Positions 54,986 to 62,823 of a stretch of 64,000 bases of DNA are shown here, in pieces; the first letter of the stretch is position 1; each line of letters begins with the position of its first letter. Source of the DNA: Bacteroidota bacterium (lineage in GTDB: Bacteria > Bacteroidota > Bacteroidia > Flavobacteriales_D > Crocinitomicaceae); assembly GCA_030148165.1 (NCBI GenBank), contig JASBTZ010000003.1, positions 744,001 to 808,000 of the forward strand, written 5' to 3'. A program made the translations under genes and the position numbers. The notes under the pieces were generated by a model that saw only the letters and a list, made by a program, of their open reading frames with translations, searched no databases and was not told the DNA's origin.

Positions 54986-55753
54986 CTAGTTTATCAACAG
55001 GTCCAATTTATTGATTTCATCTTCCGAAAGGATGGTCGATTTTGGCCACATATATTCGTTCACTTCATAGTGATAATCGCTCGCCAATTGATCATAACCT
55101 AATGATTTGGCGAGTACCATTGCCATTATATTTGCCTGAAGAGCTAAATTGTATTCACCATCATCATATAGCATCCATGCGTAATTATTCCAGATCCATG
55201 GATCAAACTGCCGCGTATAAGTATGAAATGTTTCAGTGAGGTTTATGTGGTAATAGAATACATGATCCGGTATTACTGACAGGTACACACTGGTTCCGAG
55301 AAACAATGTCGCTATTATAACCAGCACAGACAGTTTCTTATAGGTAATAAGATAAAGCACCAGACCAATAATAAATAACAAGGCGCACATTACATATACG
55401 ATTACTGCTGTATCCCACTCCTGAAATCGAAAAAAGAGGTAGATGATGGCGAAATGAATGGTGCCGAGCAGCAAAGACCGTCCTAACATATGCTTGTTAT
55501 AGCCTTCGATTAATTGCATCGTAATCAATAAAAGTGTAAGCACAAAACCTGTCCACAAAAAGAATCCCGCACCCGACACATGAAAAAACCTCATAATGAA
55601 TCCAATTGCGAAAAAAGCATACACGTAATAGCTAAACTTCCTAAAAGAAGATTCACTTTCCCTTAAGGGCTCATTCTTTAGAATCTCGTTACGAATAACC
55701 TTGCTGACGTTTCGTCTGCCGGGTTCCATCGGATTATTTGCCGGATCGTACAT
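54986..55753 (-). CDS. Membrane protein with C-terminal TPR-like part, unknown
   Basis: The 255-residue protein has a basic N-terminus (MYDPANNPMEPGRRNVSKVI), five or six hydrophobic segments (about 45-62, 66-88, 95-115, 118-140, 145-160) and a soluble C-terminus (about 180-255, WIWNNYAWMLYDDGEYNLALQ) with one TPR-like motif. I do not recognise it. It is convergent with the thioredoxin gene and stands alone. Confidence 0.65.
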   Translation of the reverse strand: MYDPANNPMEPGRRNVSKVIRNEILKNEPLRESESSFRKFSYYVYAFFAIGFIMRFFHVSGAGFFLWTGFVLTLLLITMQLIEGYNKHMLGRSLLLGTIHFAIIYLFFRFQEWDTAVIVYVMCALLFIIGLVLYLITYKKLSVLVIIATLFLGTSVYLSVIPDHVFYYHINLTETFHTYTRQFDPWIWNNYAWMLYDDGEYNLALQANIMAMVLAKSLGYDQLASDYHYEVNEYMWPKSTILSEDEINKLDLLIN

Positions 55754-55790
55754 TGCATTCGAATTTAATTAATTGATCTCAATTAAATAC

Positions 55791-55817
55791 AAAAAAGCCA
55801 TCCTCTCAGATGGCTTT
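55791..55817 (-). terminator. Terminator of the DUF1036-like gene
   Basis: On the minus strand AAAGCCATC pairs with GATGGCTTT around a loop of 6, then T run. It lies 19 bases after the stop codon. Confidence 0.75.
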
Positions 55818-55835
55818 ATTAAAATGTATAATCTC

Positions 55836-56267
55836 TTATTGTTGCGAATTGAATGTGTATGAATACGAATAGTTACTTTGACTTGTATCTATTTGTAAAA
55901 GTGTAAACTCTTCTGTTTGTGAGCAACCGGTCATATTCTTAATATCCGACAACTCATATGTATCACCTTCTCCGGTACACCAGGTACCACCAAATTGATC
56001 ACCTGTACCCCATTTCTTTTGAGGTGATGACCCTTGAGTTTGACCATGTAGATATAATGCAGCGCGGTAAGACCCCAGATCTATAGTAGATTCACTATTT
56101 GCCGGAACCATATACCATCCCTTTTCCACCCAGGTTTCCTGAGTGAAATCATAAGCTACATAGGCCGCATATACATCCTCATTCGTATTATTAGTAAGTT
56201 TCAATGTAGTTTGTCCAAACAACGAAGTAGAAACGATAACAGCAGTGATTAGAAGTATCCCTTTCAT
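55836..56267 (-). CDS. DUF1036-like exported protein
   Basis: The 143-residue protein has a signal peptide (MKGILLITAVIVSTSLFGQ) and a beta-rich domain with TLKLTNNTNEDVYAAYVAYD, EKGWYMVPANSESTIDLGSY and ALYLHGQT, which fits the DUF1036 pattern ('...vsvA.gy...w.seGWy.v.pG.c..l'). Two Cys (CTGEG, TGCSQTEEF) could form a disulfide. The function is unknown. It has its own terminator. Confidence 0.65.
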   Translation of the reverse strand: MKGILLITAVIVSTSLFGQTTLKLTNNTNEDVYAAYVAYDFTQETWVEKGWYMVPANSESTIDLGSYRAALYLHGQTQGSSPQKKWGTGDQFGGTWCTGEGDTYELSDIKNMTGCSQTEEFTLLQIDTSQSNYSYSYTFNSQQ

Positions 56268-56546
56268 TACATTAAATTTAATGCTACTAAGTTAGCAATT
56301 ACAATCTTATAACGCATATTGTGACAAAAGGATGCTTCGACCAGCTAAAATAGCTTTCTAATTTTCAGACTTCATTTTTATTTCATTTTGAGTTAAAAAA
56401 TAAATCTAATACAATGGTTATAATGTGCTGTGAAGTCGATAATTGACAGCATTAATAACTGTTTCGGCCTCAATTACTATCTTAGCAAAGATTTCGATAG
56501 GTACTTTAACCTACAGCTGGCTACCAGGTATCAGATAAAAAAATAT

Positions 56547-58751
56547 ATGAAACAGTTATTTTTAATACTGCTGCTGTTTTTATCACATGCAGCAGGTTCA
56601 CAAGTTGATTTCAACGATTATCAACCAATTGTGGCGAAGGGCGATATACCTGAAGACTTCACAAAATCTACATACGAAAAGATTGATGAAGGTCTCCACG
56701 AAAACCGGAAGGAACTTGGAGGACAGATAGCTCAGCGCGAATTCCTCCTTCAAACGGGTTATGCGATTGACGAACTGCTTCACTCAGGTATTGTTCTGTA
56801 CGGCGATCAGGTTTCAGATTACATTAATGATGTCGCTAAAAAAGTATTAAAAGGCAAGCGAGATCTCAAAGAGGAGCTCAGATTCTACACCGTTAAAAGT
56901 AATATCGCAAATGCCTTCTCAACTGATCAAGGCATAATCTTCATAACTACCGGATTGATATCACAACTTTCAAGTGAAGCTCAATTGGCTTTCATCCTGG
57001 CCCATGAAATTTGTCATTATACCGAAAAACACGTTCAGGAATCCTTTGTTTGGAGAAGAAGTCAGCGTTTTAGCGATGATTGGCTAGGCAAGATGAGTGT
57101 GTACTCTAAAGAAAAAGAACACGAGGCTGATGCAATGGCTGTTGAGATGTACCGGAAAGCCGGGTATTCGAAAGAAGAGCTTCTAACGACATTTGATGTA
57201 TTGCTTTATTCTTATTTACCCTTTGAAGAGATTGAGATCTCACTCGATTACTTTGCATCCGATAAGTTCTTCTTACCGAATGATCTCTTTCCGGATAAAG
57301 AATTTGAAATATCAGCAGAAGAAGATGCAGATGACACGTACAGTTCTCACCCCAATGTGCAGAAGCGAAAAGAACTAACGAAGGCAACAATGGACGCAGG
57401 TTCTGGTAATTGGGAAGATCAAAAGTTTCTGTTGGGTAAGGAGCGATTTATTGAAATAAGAAGTATTGCACGCTTTGAATCTGTTCGGTCGGATATTCTG
57501 GAAGGTAATTTCGCTGATGCGATCTATTCTATATATATCCTGGAACGCGATTATCCGAATTCGATTTACTTAAAACGAAAGAAAGCACAGGCCTGGCTGG
57601 GGCTTTATCAATATTCACAGACTGGCAATAAATATGATGCCGTTGACAAAAAGAGTGAGCTTGAAGGACAATCTGCCTCTGTCCATTTTATGATTCGAAA
57701 GCTAACAAAGAAAGAAGTTGCCACTTTCTCGGTCAGACATATCTACGATATATATCAGGAAAATAAAGACGACAAAGAGATTGAAGCAATCTATCACTTC
57801 ATGTTCAAGCAGCTAGCTTCGTTCGAAAATTTCGACTTGGATGATTATTCGAAAATGTCATTTGAAGAGGCTTCTAACAAACGACTCGAGTATTTAAAGT
57901 CGCTTGAAAGTGACACCACAAATATGGAAGAAGAGAGTACTGAAGCTACAAATTCCAAATACAAATCAATAAAGAAAAGTCGATCTCCGGATAACCTGGA
58001 AAATGAGCTGGATACAAGTAAATATTATATGTATGGGCTTTCGGACTTGCATGAGGATCAGCAATTCAAGACCCTAATAGCTGAGGCTGTAACTAAGAAG
58101 CAAAAGCAGGACGAATACGATGAGTTAGAAGAATACAATCCCTATAGTAATATCATGATTGGCGCTGACAATTTTATTGTTGTTGAACCAACGACAATCA
58201 GCTATTCCGGCAGAGGTGTGGATTATGTTCGAAGCGAGAAACTAGAAGAGCGATTTAGCGATGCCATTACAAAGAGTGCTGATATGCTCGGGACTAATAT
58301 CAGAGTAATCGATAGTCGATCGCTGGCACTAGAAGGAACAGATGCCTACAATGACCGTTCATTGCTAATGGCTTGTCTACATCAGGTTACAAATGAGACC
58401 GATATTTTTCCTTTCCCGACTGATTATTCGATCACCAATAAGTTAACAGACAAATTCTCAACGGGCAAAGTTATGTTTACTGTAGTTGATCACACCTATC
58501 GACCAGAAATTTATTGGGCGTATATCGGATACTCTGTTTTTTTCCTGCCAACGGCACCTTTTGTGATCTCAAGCCATATTCCAATGCAATTAATGAAAGG
58601 TAATAACACAAACCTAACTGTCCTTGTTTTGGATATCGAATCAGGTCAGGTAGTAGCTGGGGAAAGTTACTTTTATCGTGATGCTATCAGCAAGTACAAT
58701 CTAACCGCTAGAATGTATAACATCTTTTATTACTTAAGCCAAACGCCATAA
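56547..58751 (+). CDS. M48-family metalloprotease, exported
   Basis: The 734-residue protein has a signal peptide (MKQLFLILLLFLSHAAGSQ) and an M48 peptidase domain (about 85-330) with HEICH at 153-157 and the third zinc ligand near E193 (EHEADAMAVEMYRKAG). The long C-terminal part (about 330-734) has TPR-like helices and an acidic patch (EEESTEATNSKYKS). It probably degrades misfolded periplasmic or membrane proteins, in the BepA/LoiP manner. I start at ATG 56547, not at the upstream TTG (56430), because the signal peptide begins there; TATCTTAG (56478-56485) may be the -7 box. A barrel gene follows by 2 bases. Confidence 0.85.
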   Translation: MKQLFLILLLFLSHAAGSQVDFNDYQPIVAKGDIPEDFTKSTYEKIDEGLHENRKELGGQIAQREFLLQTGYAIDELLHSGIVLYGDQVSDYINDVAKKVLKGKRDLKEELRFYTVKSNIANAFSTDQGIIFITTGLISQLSSEAQLAFILAHEICHYTEKHVQESFVWRRSQRFSDDWLGKMSVYSKEKEHEADAMAVEMYRKAGYSKEELLTTFDVLLYSYLPFEEIEISLDYFASDKFFLPNDLFPDKEFEISAEEDADDTYSSHPNVQKRKELTKATMDAGSGNWEDQKFLLGKERFIEIRSIARFESVRSDILEGNFADAIYSIYILERDYPNSIYLKRKKAQAWLGLYQYSQTGNKYDAVDKKSELEGQSASVHFMIRKLTKKEVATFSVRHIYDIYQENKDDKEIEAIYHFMFKQLASFENFDLDDYSKMSFEEASNKRLEYLKSLESDTTNMEEESTEATNSKYKSIKKSRSPDNLENELDTSKYYMYGLSDLHEDQQFKTLIAEAVTKKQKQDEYDELEEYNPYSNIMIGADNFIVVEPTTISYSGRGVDYVRSEKLEERFSDAITKSADMLGTNIRVIDSRSLALEGTDAYNDRSLLMACLHQVTNETDIFPFPTDYSITNKLTDKFSTGKVMFTVVDHTYRPEIYWAYIGYSVFFLPTAPFVISSHIPMQLMKGNNTNLTVLVLDIESGQVVAGESYFYRDAISKYNLTARMYNIFYYLSQTP

Positions 58752-58753
58752 TC

Positions 58754-59620
58754 ATGATGAATTTGAATAGAATAGTTTTAATAATAGCGCTATTAATAGT
58801 TGGCTCGGCTTACAGTCAACAGTATCCGGGTTATTTTGGCAAAAAGACGTACATAGAAGTGCTTACAACCAGTGGATTACCATTATTCGCAAATTTTTGG
58901 GGTTGCAATGGCGGATACAACAATGAAGGAGGTCAGTTAGTACGTCAAGATGAAAAATGGGGAGCTCCATGGGAATGGTATCAGTTCGGATTAAATATTG
59001 CTGTAGGAAGAGCAATCAAGAATAACCTCGCCGTTGGCTTCGAGTACAGCCGGCATAATTGGAAAATTAATGGGCCCGGAAGTCCATTCGACGATGTTGC
59101 AGGTATCTCTAGTCATATAAGCGTTGATAAGGATGGAAATGAAATACCATATCCTTATAAGGGGCAAATAGTGCACGAACGAATTCGGACAGTAAGGCAA
59201 ACATTTATGCCAAGAATCGAATTCGCAACGGGCGACGGTTTATTACCTATGGGACTCACTCATATAGTAGGGCTGGGACTTACGATTACTTCCAAAGTGC
59301 AGGATGATTACCTGATTGGTTTTGAGGAGTTTTATAATTACGTTAAACCAATCCCAGATTCAGTTTATTCGACTACAGATCTTATCGATTATGACATTAA
59401 GTATAAAGGACTGCAATTGATGTATGGTATTAAAATGAGATCACCGTTAGGTAAATCACTTTTCCTCACATATGGTATGCGATACATGCTAAACATAAGA
59501 ATAGGAAGAGGGGATTCGCTCTATTACGAGAGCGCAGAATACTCTGTACGTAAATTCATAGTTAGGAACAACCTGCTCAACCTGATGAGTTTTGACCTTG
59601 GCCTTTCTGTGCCATTCTAA
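58754..59620 (+). CDS. Outer-membrane barrel-like protein, unknown
   Basis: The 288-residue protein has a signal peptide (MNLNRIVLIIALLIVGSAYSQ) and beta strands with aromatic ends (AVGFEYSRHNWKI, LFLTYGMRYMLNIRIGRG), ending in FDLGLSVPF, a typical C-terminal aromatic barrel strand. I do not recognise the family. It lies 2 bases after the M48 gene, so it is probably co-transcribed and perhaps linked to it. Confidence 0.65.
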   Translation: MMNLNRIVLIIALLIVGSAYSQQYPGYFGKKTYIEVLTTSGLPLFANFWGCNGGYNNEGGQLVRQDEKWGAPWEWYQFGLNIAVGRAIKNNLAVGFEYSRHNWKINGPGSPFDDVAGISSHISVDKDGNEIPYPYKGQIVHERIRTVRQTFMPRIEFATGDGLLPMGLTHIVGLGLTITSKVQDDYLIGFEEFYNYVKPIPDSVYSTTDLIDYDIKYKGLQLMYGIKMRSPLGKSLFLTYGMRYMLNIRIGRGDSLYYESAEYSVRKFIVRNNLLNLMSFDLGLSVPF

Positions 59621-59699
59621 TAATTCTGAATCGTTTACTTGTCCCCTTCCTCACACTGAGTAGTTTTTGCTGATATTAATGTGTATCTTGCATAGATCG

Positions 59700-60413
59700 A
59701 TGCATTATCTGATAGCCATACTGCTACTCTTCGGGTCATCTCTGACCTTCTCTCAAAATCATCATTGGGGTATTACTTTTGGCGGAACTTTAGGCTGGAC
59801 CGAGCATAAGGGTTATCAAACGTATGATGCGGTGAACGGTTTAACCGTAGATGGATACTACACCTACCGTAAAGGGCATTTCATAAGTAAATGCGCACTC
59901 GCTTTTCAGCAAAATGGTAATAAGCGGGAACTGCATTATTACGATACCTTGGGCACCTATCTTAGTCCAACTATTGAAAAACGTCGGTTTTCTTATATGG
60001 CTATAAATGAATTGGTTGGTCTGGAAGTTGGCAAAACCATTAAAGCATATATTGCTGCAGGATTAAATTTTGGTGTTTACTTGAGCACACAGATCAGCGC
60101 TGGAGATGTTTCCGCTCACGGACAAATGATCAAAGGCTATGTCTACAATGAACGAAACCTAACACCACTGGATCTTTCCGCGACTATCGAAGGAGCTATA
60201 GGAGTCGAATTGTTTAATGAAGATTACCTTTTCGTTATTAGCAATTATAATCATGGACTTATAAATGTATCCTACACCGATAGTCCATACGAACCATCAT
60301 GGAATAACAACTTCATGACCATACGCCTTGGAGTACGGCATTATATTCCTGAAAAGAAGGAGAAAAGGAAAACAAAAGAAGCTAAAGAACCTTCTTCTTT
60401 CGACTCGCAATAG
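59700..60413 (+). CDS. Outer-membrane barrel-like protein, unknown
   Basis: The 237-residue protein has a signal peptide (MHYLIAILLLFGSSLTFSQ) and barrel-type strands (HHWGITFGGTLGWTEHKG, FMTIRLGVRHYIPEKKEKRK). The tail after the last strand is Lys-rich (KRKTKEAKEPSSFD), which is unusual for a barrel. I do not recognise it. A TATCTTG at 59684-59690 suggests a promoter just before ATG 59700; an upstream in-frame TTG would precede it. Its last 32 bases overlap the convergent gene. Confidence 0.6.
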   Translation: MHYLIAILLLFGSSLTFSQNHHWGITFGGTLGWTEHKGYQTYDAVNGLTVDGYYTYRKGHFISKCALAFQQNGNKRELHYYDTLGTYLSPTIEKRRFSYMAINELVGLEVGKTIKAYIAAGLNFGVYLSTQISAGDVSAHGQMIKGYVYNERNLTPLDLSATIEGAIGVELFNEDYLFVISNYNHGLINVSYTDSPYEPSWNNNFMTIRLGVRHYIPEKKEKRKTKEAKEPSSFDSQ

Positions 60414-60828
60414 CTCCTTTGGTCATTGTAAAGAAATCCTCTTTTACACGACGAAAGTCTTTCAGGAATTCAGAAATTTTATTTTCCAATTCAGCATGCT
60501 CATCGCGAAATGATTGTGCATCATGACTAAATTCGTTTTCCATCAGTTCATCCAAATGTCTTAGATGATCATTTACCGATACCGTCAAGGATGCACAACG
60601 ATTTTCAAGCGTACTTATCACCTCTACTCCGGTTTTTACGGATTGGATCATATCTTCTTCCACCATTAGCATAAAATACTTACTAAACAGATCGCGTAGA
60701 AAAAATATTTCATCGCGATAGAATTGTAGGTCCGATTGCCAATGTTCAGTTAAGGCATATAACTGTTCCCATGATGAGGATTGAAGGTAATCACTCATCG
60801 GCCGCATTCTAAAATCACTCATTTCCAT
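60382..60828 (-). CDS. Coiled-coil cytoplasmic protein, unknown
   Basis: The 148-residue protein has no signal peptide or membrane helix. It is helical with long heptad-like stretches (LYALTEHWQSDLQFYRDEIF, LENKISEFLKDFRRVKEDFF) and ends in a basic tail (ASRKKKVL). I do not recognise it. Its 3' end overlaps the barrel gene by 32 bases; both frames look real because each has typical composition. Confidence 0.6.
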   Translation of the reverse strand: MEMSDFRMRPMSDYLQSSSWEQLYALTEHWQSDLQFYRDEIFFLRDLFSKYFMLMVEEDMIQSVKTGVEVISTLENRCASLTVSVNDHLRHLDELMENEFSHDAQSFRDEHAELENKISEFLKDFRRVKEDFFTMTKGAIASRKKKVL

Positions 60829-60965
60829 AAAATTTGGTTTAATGTATAGTCAAATATCCGAGAATCCTTGTCCGAATAAAATGACCGCTGTTATTGATTT
60901 AACTGATTAAAGTCATGAGCATGCATTTTACTATTATTGTATCTTGTATAAAAAAATCACTGATC

Positions 60966-61484
60966 ATGATCATATCATTCTGGACCGGATTCTTCCTTTT
61001 TATAATAGTTGCTATTGGCATTATCGTACTTGCTACATGGATCGGAAAAAAAATCTCAAAAACCAACAACGGAGCAGGGGCTGGTATAATTGGTTTCTTC
61101 CTGGGAATAGGATTTATTTTCACGATGTTCTTTACTTGTGGACGCTTATACGTAGTTACCGGTGATGCGGAATTCACGGACTATTTTGTCTTGAGCTCAA
61201 CAGATTATGAAATGCGTACAGGTGAATCTGTTCGAATCGAGTTTGAAGATGGATTTCAAACAATGGTTATTAACAACTGGAGTAAACCGGTCATTGTTGA
61301 AGCTGTTGTTTACGGCGGGTATGGGTTTGGCGGAGATACTTATTGGCTCGATCCACAGGAAGCAGATTTCTTTGAAGAAAGCCGCATATTTTATTTCTAT
61401 GACGATGAACCACCAAACGAAATAACCATCAATTCAGATGACGATGAAATTACACGGCTTTGGTTAAGGAACAAAAGAGATTAA
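60966..61484 (+). CDS. Small membrane protein, unknown
   Basis: The 172-residue protein has two membrane helices (about 5-25, SFWTGFFLFIIVAIGIIVLA, and about 38-57, AGIIGFFLGIGFIFTMFFTC) and a soluble beta-rich C-terminus (about 62-172, VVTGDAEFTDYFVLSSTDYE). I do not recognise it. I start at ATG 60966, since TATCTTG at 60940-60946 looks like a -7 box; the longer frame from 60915 would precede it. A terminator follows. Confidence 0.6.
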   Translation: MIISFWTGFFLFIIVAIGIIVLATWIGKKISKTNNGAGAGIIGFFLGIGFIFTMFFTCGRLYVVTGDAEFTDYFVLSSTDYEMRTGESVRIEFEDGFQTMVINNWSKPVIVEAVVYGGYGFGGDTYWLDPQEADFFEESRIFYFYDDEPPNEITINSDDDEITRLWLRNKRD

Positions 61485-61486
61485 TC

Positions 61487-61517
61487 AAAAAAGGAAGCCG
61501 CTTCGCTTCCTTCTTTA
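61487..61517. terminator. Bidirectional terminator
   Basis: AAGGAAGC and GCTTCCTT pair around CGCTTC, with a T-rich right side and an A run on the left. It lies between the membrane protein gene and the small minus-strand gene. Confidence 0.75.
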
Positions 61518-61676
61518 TTATGCCTCCATCTTCTCTTCTTGCTCTTCAAGCTCTGCTGTTACATCTGTAACATTCGAATCAAGAGTTTCAGCGTTTTGCT
61601 TTTTCTTAAGATTCTGTTGCTGGATGAAATAGATGGTCAAACCAACTACTGCTCCAATTGCTGCTCCTAATAACAT
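61518..61676 (-). CDS. 52-residue single-helix membrane protein
   Basis: This short frame reads MLLGAAIGAVVGLTIYFIQQ followed by a charged coil (NLKKKQNAETLDSNVTDVTA) and an acidic end (EEQEEKMEA). It fits a small bitopic protein with one glycine-rich membrane helix and a cytoplasmic coil. A terminator shared with the convergent gene lies right after its stop. Base use is like that of other genes here, and there is no competing frame on the plus strand. It could be missed because of its size. Function unknown. Confidence 0.6.
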   Translation of the reverse strand: MLLGAAIGAVVGLTIYFIQQQNLKKKQNAETLDSNVTDVTAELEEQEEKMEA

Positions 61677-61755
61677 ATTTTGAATTTTAATTTCTTAAAG
61701 CTAAGAATATTCAATTAATCGTTCTTAAAGAGACAAATTACATTATCTTTTGACT

Positions 61756-62286
61756 ATGAAATCAATCGCCTTAATGTTACTCATGTTCATTTGCACTTCT
61801 TATACAAAGAAGGAAAATATTGAGGTTGAATACATTAAAAACTTCCATCAGGTGAGCGAAGACCTTTACCGATCCGGACAGCCACAACACAAAGGAATGC
61901 TCGAATTAGAACGGAAGGGAATTAAAACCATTATCAATCTTCGAAAATCAATTAATGACCGGCGCGAGATCAAGGGGACAGAGTTAAAGGAAGTTCGAAT
62001 TCGAATACAAACTAAAAAACTCAACTACCAGGATGTCCTTCAAACAATGATTGCCTTCCGAGATGCAGAAAAACCCATGCTTGTTCATTGTCGACGAGGA
62101 TCGGATAGAACAGGTTGTATGGTTGCTGCATACCGCATGGTTTTTTTAGACTGGGATAAAGAAAGGGCAATAGAAGGCCTGATGGATAAAGACCTGGGTT
62201 ATCTGGATGGTATGTTTCCTAATATCCTTGAAGTGATAAAAAATTTAGATGTCGATCAACTAAAAAGCGATATGCAACGTCTATAA
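61756..62286 (+). CDS. Tyrosine/dual-specificity phosphatase-like, exported
   Basis: The 176-residue protein has an N-terminal hydrophobic signal (MKSIALMLLMFICTSYT) and a cysteine phosphatase core. EDLYRSGQPQHKGMLELERK and GIKTIINLRKS lead into the catalytic loop HCRRGSDRTG with Cys112 (CX5R complete). The general acid Asp is expected near residues 75-90. The group is related to the DSP/Siw14-like phosphatases of small phosphorylated or inositol-type substrates; the target is unknown. TATCTTTTG at 61744-61752 lies just before ATG 61756, so I start there. Confidence 0.8.
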   Translation: MKSIALMLLMFICTSYTKKENIEVEYIKNFHQVSEDLYRSGQPQHKGMLELERKGIKTIINLRKSINDRREIKGTELKEVRIRIQTKKLNYQDVLQTMIAFRDAEKPMLVHCRRGSDRTGCMVAAYRMVFLDWDKERAIEGLMDKDLGYLDGMFPNILEVIKNLDVDQLKSDMQRL

Positions 62287-62301
62287 CTCTGAATACTACA
62301 A

Positions 62302-62823
62302 GTGAACAAACCGATTAACATATCTACAAAAATTGCACTGCCATTAGGTCTGAGTTTTATCTTGCTCTTCTTTCAATCCGGACTTTTTGCTCAGGAAGTG
62401 GTTGCTACAAGCGGTGATTACAACTCTACGGCACAAGGAAGCTTATCATGGACTCTTGGTGAAGTGGTAACTGAAACGGTAACAAACGGACCTTATATAC
62501 TTACTCAGGGATTTCAGCAAGACTATGAAAATCTTCTCGAAATTGAAGAGACGCAAGATCTAATTACGTTTAATGTATTCCCGAATCCTTTCACGGATTT
62601 CGTTACGATTACAACGGAAAGAGATGTTGAAATTGACGTATACATCAGAGATGCACAATCCAAAGTTGTATTAAGCCAGTCGGTTTTACTTGGTGGGGGT
62701 TTGAAACAAACTTCAATTGCTTTATCAGAATTAGCTCCGGGTTGCTACTTTGTGACAATCGATATCCCGGAATTAAAATATACTACCACAAAACGAATGA
62801 TTAAAATCAGTACAAATGAATAG
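62302..62823 (+). CDS. Secreted protein with T9SS sorting domain
   Basis: The 173-residue protein starts with GTG and has a signal peptide (NISTKIALPLGLSFILLFFQ). A short beta domain (about 32-85: VVATSGDYNSTAQGSLSWTL, GEVVTETVTNGPYILTQGFQ) is common at the start of gliding/T9SS proteins. A T9SS type A signal follows (FNVFPNPFTDFVTITTERD, then LAPGCYFVTIDIPE). The next gene starts inside its last 8 bases, so the two are translated together and probably work as a pair. Confidence 0.75.
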   Translation: MNKPINISTKIALPLGLSFILLFFQSGLFAQEVVATSGDYNSTAQGSLSWTLGEVVTETVTNGPYILTQGFQQDYENLLEIEETQDLITFNVFPNPFTDFVTITTERDVEIDVYIRDAQSKVVLSQSVLLGGGLKQTSIALSELAPGCYFVTIDIPELKYTTTKRMIKISTNE

